Assembly (NCBI RefSeq): GCF_003952425.1 | Contig: NZ_CP034449.1 | Location: forward strand, 7,180,001-7,244,000 | From: Mesorhizobium sp. M2A.F.Ca.ET.046.03.2.1 | Lineage (GTDB): Bacteria; Pseudomonadota; Alphaproteobacteria; Rhizobiales; Rhizobiaceae | Reading direction: 5' to 3' | DNA: 64,000 nt | Shown: positions 15,482-24,374 of the stretch, in pieces | How positions within the stretch are numbered: the first letter of the stretch is position 1 | How the letters are laid out: every line of letters begins with the position of its first letter | The notes under the pieces: model-generated | What the model was told of the DNA's origin: nothing | Seen by the model: the letters and a program-made list of their open reading frames with translations, nothing else | Databases searched by the model: none | Made by a program: the position numbers and the translations under genes

Positions 15482-16777
15482 CAGGGCTGTCCGGGGAAAG
15501 GTTCGGGTGAATCGAAATGCCGCATGTGCATGCCCCGTAAGACGGGGATTTTCCGTCTACCTTCTGGTTGTCGAGACTCAGAAAGGGAACGGGGCATGCG
15601 CTTTACGCCTAGCATTCTTGGCAAGCTGGTTGAACCGATCAATCGTCGCCGCTTCCAGACGATTGTGGATAGCCATGACGGGGATGCGTATGACAAGTCG
15701 TTCAAGAGCTGGGACCATCTCGTGGTGTTGATCTATGCTCAGCTCAGCGGCGCGACGAGCCTTCGCAGCCTGCAAGCCGGCTGGAACGCCAACTGCCAGC
15801 ACCATTACCACCTCGGCAGCGACCTGTTGCGGCGCTCGACCTTGTCGGACGCCAACCGGCGCCGCCCTGTAGCCGTCTTCGCCGAGACGTTCGCCCTGCT
15901 TGCAGGCCAACTCGACCGGCAGATGCGTCGCGAAGGCAGTGCCATGCTGCGGCTGATCGATTCCACGCCCATCCCGCTCGGCAAGCTTTGCGACTGGGCC
16001 AAGTCGAACGGCCGCATCCGCGGCATGAAGCTGCATATCGTCTATGATCCAGACAGCGACTGTCCGCGCGTCCTCGACATCACCGATGCCAACGTCAACG
16101 ACGCCCAGATCGGCCGCACCATCTCTATCGAAGACGGTGCGACCTACGTGTTCGACAAGGGTTACTGCCACTACGGCTGGTGGACGGCGATCGCGGCGGC
16201 GCAAGCCTTCTTCGTCACCCGGCCCAAAACCAACATGGGGCTCAAGCTGGTGTGCGATCGTCCCCTCGCAGCCATGCACGGCGATGGCTTCACCGTGCTT
16301 GAGGATGCCGAGGTGAGCTTTGCCAGCAAGGGCGATTCCAAACTACCGATCCGCTTGCGTCGCATCATCGTGAAGCGAGACGAAGGCGACACCATCACGC
16401 TGCTGACCAACGATCTCGAGCGCTCGGCCGCCGACATAGCAGCCTCTACAAGGGGCGCTGGCAGATTGAGCTCCTGTTCCGCTGGATCAAGCAGCACCTC
16501 AAGATCCGTAAGTTCCTCGGCAACAATGACAACGCCATCCGCCTGCAGCTCTTCGCCGCCATGATCGCCTATGCGCTGTTGCGCATTGCAGCGCGCGCAT
16601 ATCGCGTTGCACTGCCGATCCTGCGCTTCACCGACCTGGTGACACGATGCCTGTTCGAGCGGCGCCACATCGCCGCCATCGACAAACCGCCGCCCGTCAA
16701 TCCAAGTCGAAGGTACCCCCGTTGCTCTCCCGATCAGATGAGCCTCGACTCTGTCTAACTTTCTCCGGACAGCCCTG
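15482..16777 (+). mobile_element. IS4-family insertion sequence
   Basis: 1296 bp. The ends are 19-bp inverted repeats, CAGGGCTGTCCGGGGAAAG at 15482-15500 and its complement at 16759-16777 with one mismatch. They are flanked by a 10-bp target duplication with one mismatch (CCCTTGTGGG at 15472-15481; CCCATGTGGG at 16778-16787). The size, ends and target length fit IS4. The target is the arm of a dispersed palindrome, whose remainder continues at 16788. The encoded transposase is frameshifted. Confidence 0.9.
15596..16758 (+). pseudogene. IS4-type transposase, frameshifted
   Basis: AAGGGA precedes ATG 15596. The N-terminal domain (PSILGKLVEPINRRRFQTIV) and the DDE core are present: first Asp in LIDSTPIPLG, second in YVFDKGYCHYGWW. 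At about 16441 the frame breaks; the next frame supplies YKGRWQIELLFRWIK, the complete Y-2-R-3-E-6-K signature with the catalytic Glu, and ends at TAA 16756-16758. Restoring one C in GCAGCCTCTAC rejoins them. As written, the product lacks the catalytic Glu, so the element is probably not autonomous. Confidence 0.85.
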
Positions 16778-16787
16778 CCCATGTGGG

Positions 16788-16914
16788 AGAAGGTGTCGCC
16801 GAAGGCGACGGATGAGGGGTGCTCCAGGGAAAACCAACGTCTCACTCCGCTGGAACACCCCTCATCCGTCTCGGCGCTGCGCGCCGATCCACCTTCTCCC
16901 ACAAGGGGAGAAGG
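16788..16914. repeat. Dispersed palindrome (gagaagg family), split by the IS4 element
   Basis: Two inverted arms (CCTTCTCCC...GGATGAGGGGTG and CACCCCTCATCC...GGGGAGAAGG) form a long hairpin. Its left tip is at 15465-15481 on the other side of the IS. Similar copies occur at 38807, 42431 and 50017. Confidence 0.8.
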
Positions 16915-16922
16915 AAGAGGCG

Positions 16923-17381
16923 CTACAGCGGCATCTCCGAGGTCTGCTTGATGATCTGGCTGGGCACGTCCGTCTTGACGTTCTGGACGCCCTTGATGCG
17001 GCTCAGATGCTCCGACTGGAAGCGGCGGTAGTCGTCGATGCCGGCCGCCACGATGCGCACCAGGGCGTCGCAGTCGCCCATCATCAGATAGCACTCCATC
17101 ACTTCGGGGAATTTCGCCACCTCGGCGGCGAAATGCTCGATCGTGTCCTCGTCCTGCTGCTTCAGCCAGATGCGGGTGAAGAAGGTCTGGCCGCGGCCGA
17201 TCTTGGCCGGGTTGAGCACCGCGACATAGCGGTCGATGACGCCCGCCTCCTCGAGCAGTTTCACGCGCCGCAGGCAGGGCGACGGCGAGAGACCGACTTG
17301 CCTGGCAAGGTCGTTGTTTGCCATGCGCCCGTCGCGCTGCAGGGCGCGCAGGATGCGCCTGTCGATCTCATCGAGCTTCAT
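16923..17381 (-). CDS. Lrp/AsnC-family transcriptional regulator
   Basis: 152 aa from ATG 17381 (MKLDEIDRRILRALQRDGRM); the open frame continues upstream without a better start. N-terminal winged helix-turn-helix (NNDLARQVGLSPSPCLRRVK) and C-terminal RAM ligand-binding domain (VMECYLMMGDCDALVRIVAA). It is divergent from azlCD, a branched-chain amino acid export pair commonly controlled by such regulators, so it probably senses an amino acid and controls azlCD and itself. Confidence 0.92.
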   Translation of the reverse strand: MKLDEIDRRILRALQRDGRMANNDLARQVGLSPSPCLRRVKLLEEAGVIDRYVAVLNPAKIGRGQTFFTRIWLKQQDEDTIEHFAAEVAKFPEVMECYLMMGDCDALVRIVAAGIDDYRRFQSEHLSRIKGVQNVKTDVPSQIIKQTSEMPL

Positions 17382-17554
17382 GGTTCTAGATTCCAATTCT
17401 ATAGGTGAATGCGCTATCCAATGCCGAATTTTGGCAGAAATGGCGCATTTTCGCAACCCGATTGCCGCGCGTTTCGGCTATGGTCCGGGACCTACAACAA
17501 CCCCACAACCGAACGGGAGAACGGGTGGCCGCAAGGCCAGCCGAAAGCAAAGCC

Positions 17555-18298
17555 ATGAGCGTTTCCGAGATCGCCCTCGCCGAGGGCAAGGCCGCCAACA
17601 GGCGCGGCGCCGAGTTCCGGCGCGGGCTCGCTGCCGCGACGCCGGTGCTGCTCGGCGTCGTTCCCTATGCGCTGGTGCTCGGCGCGCAGGCCGCGCAGAG
17701 GGGCCTCAGCGTGCTCGAGGTGCCGCTGATGACCGGGCTCAACTTCGCCGGCGGCTCCGAATTCGCCGCGATCCAGCTCTGGACCTCGCCACCGCATGTC
17801 CTGCTGATCGCCGCCATCACGCTTTTGGTCAACAGCCGGCATTTCCTGATGGGTGCAGCGCTTGCGCCTTTCATCAGGCACCTGCCGAAGCGCCAGGTTT
17901 TTCCGGCGCTGTTCCTGATGTGCGACGAGAGCTGGGCGGTGGGCCTTGCAGATGCGCAGCGCCGTGCCACGGCCGGCACGCGGCCGGCCTTCAGCCTGCC
18001 TTTCTATCTCGGCGCCGGCTTGTCCGTCTACCTCGCCTGGGTGGCGTTCACGACTTGCGGCGCGGCGCTCGGGCCTGTGCTTGGCGACGTCGAGACATAT
18101 GGTTTTGCGATGGCCTTCCCGGCCGTCTTCCTGGTGCTGCTGCGGGGCATGTGGAAAGGCTTTGCCGCGGCGCGGCCCTGGCTGGTCAGCCTCGTGGTGG
18201 CGGCGCTCACCTATCTCGTTGTGCCCGGCGCCTGGTATGTGGCGGCCGGCGCGCTGTCCGGCCTGGTGGCCGCGTGGTTCCTGGCAGGTGAGACATGA
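17555..18298 (+). CDS. azlC: AzlC-family branched-chain amino acid exporter subunit
   Basis: 247 aa from ATG 17555; a GTG at 17525 with GGGAGA upstream is an alternative start. AzlC features: FRRGLAAATPVLLGVVPYAL, then GLNFAGGSEFAAIQLW and LLVNSRHFLMGAAL, with about seven or eight membrane helices. With AzlD it forms an exporter of branched-chain amino acids and related compounds in the inner membrane. It overlaps azlD by 4 bases (ATGA) and is divergent from an Lrp regulator. Confidence 0.92.
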   Translation: MSVSEIALAEGKAANRRGAEFRRGLAAATPVLLGVVPYALVLGAQAAQRGLSVLEVPLMTGLNFAGGSEFAAIQLWTSPPHVLLIAAITLLVNSRHFLMGAALAPFIRHLPKRQVFPALFLMCDESWAVGLADAQRRATAGTRPAFSLPFYLGAGLSVYLAWVAFTTCGAALGPVLGDVETYGFAMAFPAVFLVLLRGMWKGFAAARPWLVSLVVAALTYLVVPGAWYVAAGALSGLVAAWFLAGET

Positions 18299-18594
18299 TC
18301 GACCCGATGACCGTGCTTGCCATCCTGGCGATGGCCGGCGTGACGTATCTCACCCGTGTCGGCGGCTATGTTGTGCTCAAGAACCGCGCGCTCAGCCCGC
18401 GCGCCACGGCGGTGATGGAAGCCGCGCCCGGCTGCGTGCTGATCTCGGTGATCGCGCCGGATTTCGTCTCGAGGAATCCGGCCGACCTCGCGGCTTTAGC
18501 CATCACCTTGCTTGCCGCGACGAGGCTGTCGATGCTGCCGACAGTTGTGATCGGGGTGGCTTCGGCGGGCGTGTTGCGGTGGCTGATCGGATAA
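18295..18594 (+). CDS. azlD: AzlD-family transporter subunit
   Basis: 99 aa, starting within the azlC stop (ATGA overlap). Four hydrophobic segments; the family hallmark TYLTRVGGYVVLKNR and the C-terminal PTVVIGVASAGVLRWLIG are present. AzlD is the small partner required with AzlC for amino acid export. Translational coupling to azlC is evident. Confidence 0.92.
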   Translation: MIDPMTVLAILAMAGVTYLTRVGGYVVLKNRALSPRATAVMEAAPGCVLISVIAPDFVSRNPADLAALAITLLAATRLSMLPTVVIGVASAGVLRWLIG

Positions 18595-18600
18595 CCGGCC

Positions 18601-19080
18601 TCAGAGGCTGTAGAGCCCGAGCTCGTCCGGCTGGTCGCCCTCCCCGCTTGCGTGCCGCTTCAACGCGGCATCCAGCCTGTCGTTGTCGCCGCCTTGCGGG
18701 CGGACGATCGCGTTGACCAGCGCATCCAGCGAAACGCCAAGCTGGTCCAGGCCAAGCTGCCTTTCGATCTTGGCAACCGCCGACGGAGATTGCCGTTTCA
18801 ACGCCTCGACGGCGCTCTTGATCGCCGAACCGTAGGAAGACACGGACTCGTAGTCGGTCTGGTCGACGCCGAACTCCTTGCCCGCCTGCTGCATCAGCCG
18901 GACCTTGGTTGCCGTGATGTTGAGGCCGTCGAGGCTGAACTTGGATGCCGAGACCGCGGGCTGCATGACCGGCGAAGCCGCCGGGCCGGCGACGCTGTCG
19001 ATGCTCGCGGCGGGTCTCGCTGGTGGCGGCAGGCGCTGCGGCTGCAGGATCACAAGCGCGGTGCTGAGCGTCGAAGACAT
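18601..19080 (-). CDS. Hypothetical protein, 159 aa
   Basis: Starts at ATG 19080 (MSSTLSTALVILQPQRLPPP) or possibly 19110. A Pro/Ala-rich N-terminus leads to a helical C-terminal half (ITATKVRLMQQAGKEFGVDQ; SAIKSAVEALKRQSPSAVAK; SLDALVNAIVRPQGG). No family is recognised. It is convergent with azlD, separated by only 6 bases. Confidence 0.6.
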   Translation of the reverse strand: MSSTLSTALVILQPQRLPPPARPAASIDSVAGPAASPVMQPAVSASKFSLDGLNITATKVRLMQQAGKEFGVDQTDYESVSSYGSAIKSAVEALKRQSPSAVAKIERQLGLDQLGVSLDALVNAIVRPQGGDNDRLDAALKRHASGEGDQPDELGLYSL

Positions 19081-19263
19081 TGCCGGGTCTCGCACGCGCC
19101 CGTCCGTCATGGACCGGACGCCGGACAGTCAAGCCAAGACCTCATGTCCCGAGCGAAGCGTTTCACAGGGAATAACCCGGTTGTCCTAAGAGTTCGATAG
19201 AACGATGGTTCACCTTTTAACGATGAGCCGCGCTATCGCCTTGGTTTGGCTCAATGCCGAAGC

Positions 19264-19623
19264 TCAGTCGTCGCCGCCACCACCACCATCGCCGCCGCCA
19301 CCGCCGCCGCCGGTGTCGCCGCCCCCGTCATGGCTGCCACCGTCGCCGCCTTCGTTGTCGCCATCGTGATCCTCGCCCTGGTGATCGCCGTCCTGGTCGC
19401 CTTCATGCGAGCCGGAGGCGGCCCTGTCGCCGCCATGCCCGGCGTCGTCATTCTCTGCGGCCTCGTGGTCGTCGCCAACGCTGGATGTGTTGACCTCGTC
19501 ATCGTCGGCTGTCGACGCCGCCGTCAACCCGCCGCCATTATCCGAGCCAGCATGGGATGACTGGGCGGCGAAGATGCCGAGCAGGCCGATTGCGGTTGCC
19601 GCAAGCAAGGGAAGGGTTTTCAT
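19264..19623 (-). CDS. Secreted Asp/Gly-repeat protein, 119 aa
   Basis: Signal peptide MKTLPLLAATAIGLLGIFAA followed by an extremely acidic, low-complexity chain of DGD, HEGDQDGD, EDHDGDNEGG and poly-Gly. The acidic Gly/Asp composition could bind calcium but no RTX nonapeptide is present. Just upstream, 19627-19648 is a perfect 8-bp stem palindrome. Function unknown. Confidence 0.65.
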   Translation of the reverse strand: MKTLPLLAATAIGLLGIFAAQSSHAGSDNGGGLTAASTADDDEVNTSSVGDDHEAAENDDAGHGGDRAASGSHEGDQDGDHQGEDHDGDNEGGDGGSHDGGGDTGGGGGGGDGGGGGDD

Positions 19624-19626
19624 GCA

Positions 19627-19648
19627 GGCGCTCCGATCCGGTTATCGG
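19627..19648. promoter_or_regulatory. Perfect palindrome before the Asp/Gly-repeat gene
   Basis: GCTCCGAT, 6-base spacer, ATCGGAGC, lying a few bases upstream of the start at 19623. It could be an operator or a hairpin masking the ribosome site. Confidence 0.4.
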
Positions 19649-19716
19649 AGCATCTTTGCCGCGCCGGATTACAGCGCCCTTAAGTGAGTAATTGTAATTT
19701 TAGCAACTGCTTATTT

Positions 19717-21828
19717 TCAGCCCAACCTGGCATGCGGCCGTTCCGGTGACATCGAGCCGCCGGCGGCTCTTGCCACGATCGCCGCCAGCGGTTCGGGCCG
19801 GTGCAGGAAATAGCCCTGGCCATAGGCGACGCCCATGCCCATGAGGATCTCCAGCGCGTTTTTCTCCTCGACCTTTTCGGCCACCACGGCGGCGCCCATC
19901 GAGCGCGCGATGCCGGTGATCGCCGAGACGATCTCGCGATCGAAACGGCTGTCGGCGATGTGCTCGACGAAGGAACCATCGATCTTGATGGCGTCGATGG
20001 GGAAGCGCCTGAGATATTCGAACGAGCTCATGCCGGCGCCGAAATCGTCAAGGCTGACGCGACAATGGCGGAGCCTCGCCTTGCGCACGAACTCGGCCGC
20101 CGCGTCGAAATTGGTGACGGCAGCGGTCTCCGTGATCTCGAAGCCAATGGCCGACGGCGGCGCGCCGCTCTCGGCGATGGCCTCGTCGACGAAATCCCAT
20201 AGATGCGGATCGGAAAGCGTCTGCGCCGACAGGTTGAAGTCGAGCGCGATGGCGCCCGCGCGCATCGCCTCGCCGTGGCGCGTCAGCGCGGTGCGGATGA
20301 TCCAGCGGTCGAGCCGCGCGGCAAGGCCGAAACGTTCGGCGACCGGCATGAAATCGCCGGGCGGGATCATCGTGCCGGTGCGGGCCTCGAGCCTGGCCAG
20401 GACCTCGACATGGCGGCTGTCCTCCCACGGCAGGCCGAGCCGATGGATCTCCTGGCCGAACAGCTTCAACCGGCCATCCTCCATCGCGTCGACAAGGTCG
20501 GCCGCCAGCCGCGCGGCGTTGAGCCCGCCGGCGCCGGACGTCGTGTCGGGCGAGAACACGGCGAAACGGTCGCGGCCACCGGCCTTGGCGGCGTAGCAGG
20601 CATCGTCGGCGCAGGCGAGTGCATCGGCCACGCTCATGTTGCGGTCGCGCACGAAGGCGATGCCGATGCTGGCGGCAAGCCTGCGCGAGGTGACCGCCGA
20701 GCCGAGATCGGCATCGCGCACCGCGGCGAGCACGCCGCGGGCGATGCGCTCGGCGCAAGCGTCATTGCAGTTCGGCACCATCAGCGCGAATTCATCGCCG
20801 CCGAGGCGCGCCGCACGCGCCGACGCGGGCAGGCTGGCGAGGATGCCCGCCGCGACGCTCTTCAGCGCCAGGTCGCCGGCGGCATGACCGGCATAGTCGT
20901 TGAGCGCCTTGAAGTAGTCGAGGTCGACGTAAAACACCGCCAGCGGCAGGCGCTCGACCATGGCGATGTTCTCGGCGAGCAGCCGGTCGAAGGCGGAACG
21001 GTTGAGCAGACCGGTCAGGGCGTCGTGGCGCGCGGCGAAGGCAAGTCCCTCGGCGCGCATCTTCTCCTCGGTGATGTCGCGCACGGTGCCCAAGATCTGC
21101 CCGGCCGAGCCGACATCGGCGACGAAGCGCACCAGCGTTTCGAGATGACGGACCTCGCCGTCACGCCGGATGATGCGGTATTGCGAGGCCACGACATCGT
21201 TGGAGCCCGGCACGATCTGACGGGCGCGCTCGGTGGCTTCCTTATCGTCCGGATGAAGATAGGTGTGCCAGAGCTCGGCCGACACCTCGTCCTTGTCGGC
21301 AGCGAGGCCGAATATCTCACGGGTGCGCGCGTCCCAGAAGGTTTTCCTTGTGCCGATATCGTGATGCCAGATGCCGGTACCGCTGGCTGCAAGCGCGAGG
21401 CGGAAGCGGACGTTGACCTGCTCGAGCGCCGCCTCGGCTTCCTTCTGGCGGGTGATGTCGGTCTGCACGCCCATCAGCCGAAGCGGCTTGCCGTCGGCGT
21501 CGCGCTCGACAATGCCGCCACGGTCGAGAACCCAGACCCAGTGGCCGTTCTTGTGGCGCAGGCGCAGCTCGGTCTCAATGGAATCGACGAGACCCGCAAT
21601 GTGCCGGTCGCCGCTTTCCTGCGCGCGCTGGCGGTCGTCGGGATGGGTAAGCTTCAGCCAGAGATCGGGCGTGTTGGCGAGCTCGCCCGGCTCATAGCCC
21701 AGCATCTTCGACCAAGTCGGTGAATAGTAGCAATCGCCGGCCGACAGATTCCAGTCCCAAAGGCCCAGATGAGCGCGGTCAAGCGCCTGCGCCCAGAACT
21801 TGCCGTTGCGTTTATTGTCGTCCGCCAT
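19717..21828 (-). CDS. PAS-PAS-GGDEF-EAL cyclic-di-GMP enzyme
   Basis: 703 aa, soluble. Two PAS/PAC units (about 15-130 and 140-255; each ends with a DIT segment), then a GGDEF domain with intact GGDEF at 343-347 and no upstream RxxD inhibitory site. The EAL domain from about 435 has EVL at 475-477, FNLSAQ, EITET, LDDFGAG, IKIDGSFV and GVAYGQGY all present. VAEKVEEKN replaces the usual VAEGVE, a change near loop 7. Both diguanylate cyclase and phosphodiesterase activity are possible, tuned by ligands or redox state of the PAS domains. Confidence 0.92.
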   Translation of the reverse strand: MADDNKRNGKFWAQALDRAHLGLWDWNLSAGDCYYSPTWSKMLGYEPGELANTPDLWLKLTHPDDRQRAQESGDRHIAGLVDSIETELRLRHKNGHWVWVLDRGGIVERDADGKPLRLMGVQTDITRQKEAEAALEQVNVRFRLALAASGTGIWHHDIGTRKTFWDARTREIFGLAADKDEVSAELWHTYLHPDDKEATERARQIVPGSNDVVASQYRIIRRDGEVRHLETLVRFVADVGSAGQILGTVRDITEEKMRAEGLAFAARHDALTGLLNRSAFDRLLAENIAMVERLPLAVFYVDLDYFKALNDYAGHAAGDLALKSVAAGILASLPASARAARLGGDEFALMVPNCNDACAERIARGVLAAVRDADLGSAVTSRRLAASIGIAFVRDRNMSVADALACADDACYAAKAGGRDRFAVFSPDTTSGAGGLNAARLAADLVDAMEDGRLKLFGQEIHRLGLPWEDSRHVEVLARLEARTGTMIPPGDFMPVAERFGLAARLDRWIIRTALTRHGEAMRAGAIALDFNLSAQTLSDPHLWDFVDEAIAESGAPPSAIGFEITETAAVTNFDAAAEFVRKARLRHCRVSLDDFGAGMSSFEYLRRFPIDAIKIDGSFVEHIADSRFDREIVSAITGIARSMGAAVVAEKVEEKNALEILMGMGVAYGQGYFLHRPEPLAAIVARAAGGSMSPERPHARLG

Positions 21829-21974
21829 ACTTTGGTTCGTGCCACCCGGTCTCTGCAGTCTTGCATGAAAGCAGAGAAGAAAGAGTTACCGGGGGTGGAA
21901 CTGCTTGATCTCCCCCTTGTAGGGGTTGAGGAGCGGTCCGCGCAGCGTATTGGCTTTCCGAGCCACGAAAGCCG

Positions 21975-21998
21975 GCAGACTGCTCTCAGGCAGTCTGC
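21975..21998 (-). terminator. Hairpin at the dpaL stop codon
   Basis: GCAGACTGC/GCAGTCTGC stem with the stop codon of dpaL in its loop; the minus-strand 3' side is followed by CGGCTTTCG, so the T-run is weak. Confidence 0.5.
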
Positions 21999-23182
21999 AG
22001 GAACACCTCTTCGGGCGCCATCCCGACCAGCTCGGCAAAGCGGCCATGGTCGGTCGCGCCCTCCGAGTTGATGACGAGCACGCGCGAACGCCTGTCGAGG
22101 CCAAGCGCGGCGCGCATGCGCCTGTCGCCCGCGGCGCGGACCAGCCCGGCGAGGCCTGCCCCGCCGCTCTCGCCGGAGATAATGGCCGGGTCGTTGCCGA
22201 GCGGCCGCGCCAGCCGCTTCATCACCGCGACCGCATCGTCTTCGTCCACCGTCATGAAGGCATCGCCGACGCGCGCCAGCACGCGCCAGGCGACCAGGGA
22301 CGGCTCGGCGCATTCGAGCATCGTCATCACGGTCGGCTCCTGATTTGCGATCGTTGCCGGACGTCCGGCCTCAGCCGAAGCGTAGACGCAAGCCGAGCGC
22401 TCCGGCTCCACCACCACGGCCTTCGGCCGCCTGGAGCCGAGCAGGACCGCCATATGGCCGGCGATCGCGGCCGCGAAGCCGCCGACGCCGGCCTGCAGGA
22501 AGACATGCGTTGGCGGCTCGGGCAGACGCCGCAGCGTCTCGCGCACGATCACCGTATAGCCCTGCATGACCAGGCCGGGGACGCGCTCATAGCCGAGCCA
22601 GGAAGTGTTGGAGACGATCTTCCAGCCGCGCTCGGCGCCGACGCGCGCGACCTCGCGCACCGCATGGTCATAGCCGCCCTCGACCTCAACGATCTCGGCG
22701 CCGAAGCGGGCGATGGCCGCGACCCGCTCGCGGCTTACGCCGGCATGGACGAAGATCACCGACCGCGCGCCGACGAGGCTGGCGCCCTGCGCGACCGAGC
22801 GGCCATGGTTGCCGTCGGTGGCGCAGACGAAGATCATGCCGGAGGCGATCTGGCGCACCCGGGCGTCGTTTATCTCGCCGATGTCGACGTCTCGCCCGAG
22901 CCACTTGCCGGCCTCCTCCAGCACCAGCCGCATGACGGCATAGGCCCCGCCCAGCGCCTTGAAGGAGCCAAGGCCAAGACGCTGGCCCTCATCCTTGACA
23001 TGAAGCGCGGCGATGCCGAGCTCGCCGGCCAATGCCGGCAAGGCATGCAGCGGTGTTTCGGCATCGCTTTGGCGCGCCTTGAGGTAACGCTCGGCCCGCT
23101 CTCCTCCCGCCCTGCCGAGCGACTCGGCATCGGCGGCAACCAACGGCTGGTTGTGTTCTGGGCGTTGGTTGAGAAGCAGCAT
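21986..23182 (-). CDS. dpaL: Diaminopropionate ammonia-lyase
   Basis: 398 aa. AGGAAGA precedes ATG 23182. Fold-type II PLP enzyme: K75 in LGLGSFKALGGAY carries PLP; ATDGNHGRSVA binds phosphate; the C-terminal SGESGGAGLAGL and INSEGATDHGRF match the YgeX/DpaL family. It converts 2,3-diaminopropionate to pyruvate and ammonia in the cytosol. It is monocistronic and not in a purine-degradation operon, unlike E. coli ygeX. Confidence 0.88.
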   Translation of the reverse strand: MLLLNQRPEHNQPLVAADAESLGRAGGERAERYLKARQSDAETPLHALPALAGELGIAALHVKDEGQRLGLGSFKALGGAYAVMRLVLEEAGKWLGRDVDIGEINDARVRQIASGMIFVCATDGNHGRSVAQGASLVGARSVIFVHAGVSRERVAAIARFGAEIVEVEGGYDHAVREVARVGAERGWKIVSNTSWLGYERVPGLVMQGYTVIVRETLRRLPEPPTHVFLQAGVGGFAAAIAGHMAVLLGSRRPKAVVVEPERSACVYASAEAGRPATIANQEPTVMTMLECAEPSLVAWRVLARVGDAFMTVDEDDAVAVMKRLARPLGNDPAIISGESGGAGLAGLVRAAGDRRMRAALGLDRRSRVLVINSEGATDHGRFAELVGMAPEEVFLQTA

Positions 23183-23405
23183 GCTAGTCTTCCTGCGAGG
23201 CACTGAACTCTGTCCGCGGGCCTGATTCGGGCGCGATTCTGGACGCTTTCATTGGCTAAGTGATTGAAGTTTGTTTCGATTGGATGTCGCCGGATGTTCG
23301 TTTCGGAGGGCTCGACACCGCCAACTTGACTATTTTTGGGGGTATTTCGCTTCGGTTGCAGGGTGCGGGCGTGGAGGTGCCGGTGTGGAGCCGAAAGCCG
23401 ACAAT

Positions 23406-24110
23406 TCACCACGGCAAGCGCTTGCCATCGCGAAAGAAGCCGCCGGTCGGGCCGTCGTCGGGCAAGGTCGCGGCCCAGACGATGCCGGCAGCGCCTTGCG
23501 CCACCGGGCGTCCGCCCGGTCCGCCCATGTCGGTCGCGACCCAGCCTGGACAGATCGCATTGACGAGCACGCCCGAGCCGCGCAATTCGGCCGCCACGAT
23601 GCGGGTCAGCGCGTTGAGCGTCGCCTTGCTGGTAGAATAGGCCGGCGCGCCGGCGCCCATCGAAGCAAGCGAGCCTCCTTCCGACGAAACATTGACCAGC
23701 CGGCCATGGCCGGAGGCGCTGAGCAGCGGCGCAAAGGCGGCTGCGACACGCCAGGCGCCGAAGACATTGGTCTCGAAAGCCTCGCGGATCACTGTCCAGT
23801 CGGGCTGGAGCGCCTGCGCCGACGGGTCGTAATGGATCGCGGCGTTGTTCACCAAAACGTCGAGCTGGCCGAAGCGGCGCTCGACCTCTGCCGCGGCGCT
23901 CACGGCCGCTTCAGGCGCGGCGACATCCAACTCGATGGCCTCGACCTTGCCGCCGAGCTTCCTGGCCGCCGCCTCGCCCTTGGCGAGATCACGCACGCCG
24001 ATGAGCACTGTGAAGCCGAGTTCCGCGAGCTGGCGGGCCGTTTCCAGGCCGATGCCACGGTTGCCGCCGGTGACCAGGGCCACCTTGCCGGAATTCTTGG
24101 TGTTGGTCAT
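23406..24110 (-). CDS. SDR-family oxidoreductase
   Basis: 234 aa from ATG 24110. Classical short-chain dehydrogenase: VALVTGGNRGIGLE, LVNNAAIHYD, catalytic Ser region VNVSSEGGSL and YSTSKATLNALTR (YxxxK), then ICPGWVATDMGG. It resembles plant-type carbonyl reductases of the SDR C family. NADPH-dependent reduction of a carbonyl is expected, substrate unknown. Confidence 0.88.
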   Translation of the reverse strand: MTNTKNSGKVALVTGGNRGIGLETARQLAELGFTVLIGVRDLAKGEAAARKLGGKVEAIELDVAAPEAAVSAAAEVERRFGQLDVLVNNAAIHYDPSAQALQPDWTVIREAFETNVFGAWRVAAAFAPLLSASGHGRLVNVSSEGGSLASMGAGAPAYSTSKATLNALTRIVAAELRGSGVLVNAICPGWVATDMGGPGGRPVAQGAAGIVWAATLPDDGPTGGFFRDGKRLPW

Positions 24111-24236
24111 TGCTGCTGTTCCTTCAATTTCCTCTTACCGACAGCCAAGATGGCATCGATCACGCCGACCGATTAAAGCGCCGAATTGGCGCTCATTGCG
24201 CAATGCAGTTCATGAACGGGCGCGGTCTTTGTTTCT

Positions 24237-24286
24237 GCGCAATTCCGGACGGAAAACCGCTACGGACTTTTCCTGGAATTGCTCTA
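24237..24286. repeat. Dispersed palindrome (aattcc family)
   Basis: Arms GCAATTCCGGACGGAAAA and TTTTCCTGGAATTGC form an imperfect hairpin; matches 28921-28970 and 32663-32713. Confidence 0.85.
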
Positions 24287-24374
24287 GGGCCGAATGGTCC
24301 CAACTCGGCTGGAGGACTTTACTGGCCGGACCGACAGCAGATTGGCGGGCGTTTGGGATGACCTGGCGGTACGC

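Noticed and set aside
20203..21723. 506-aa plus-strand open frame opposite the PAS-GGDEF-EAL gene
   Set aside because: It mirrors the coding strand of a well-supported c-di-GMP enzyme; composition is Arg/Gly-rich with no motif. It is an antisense shadow typical of GC-rich DNA.
21926..23206. 426-aa plus-strand frame opposite dpaL
   Set aside because: Antisense shadow of the PLP enzyme; no ribosome site or domain.
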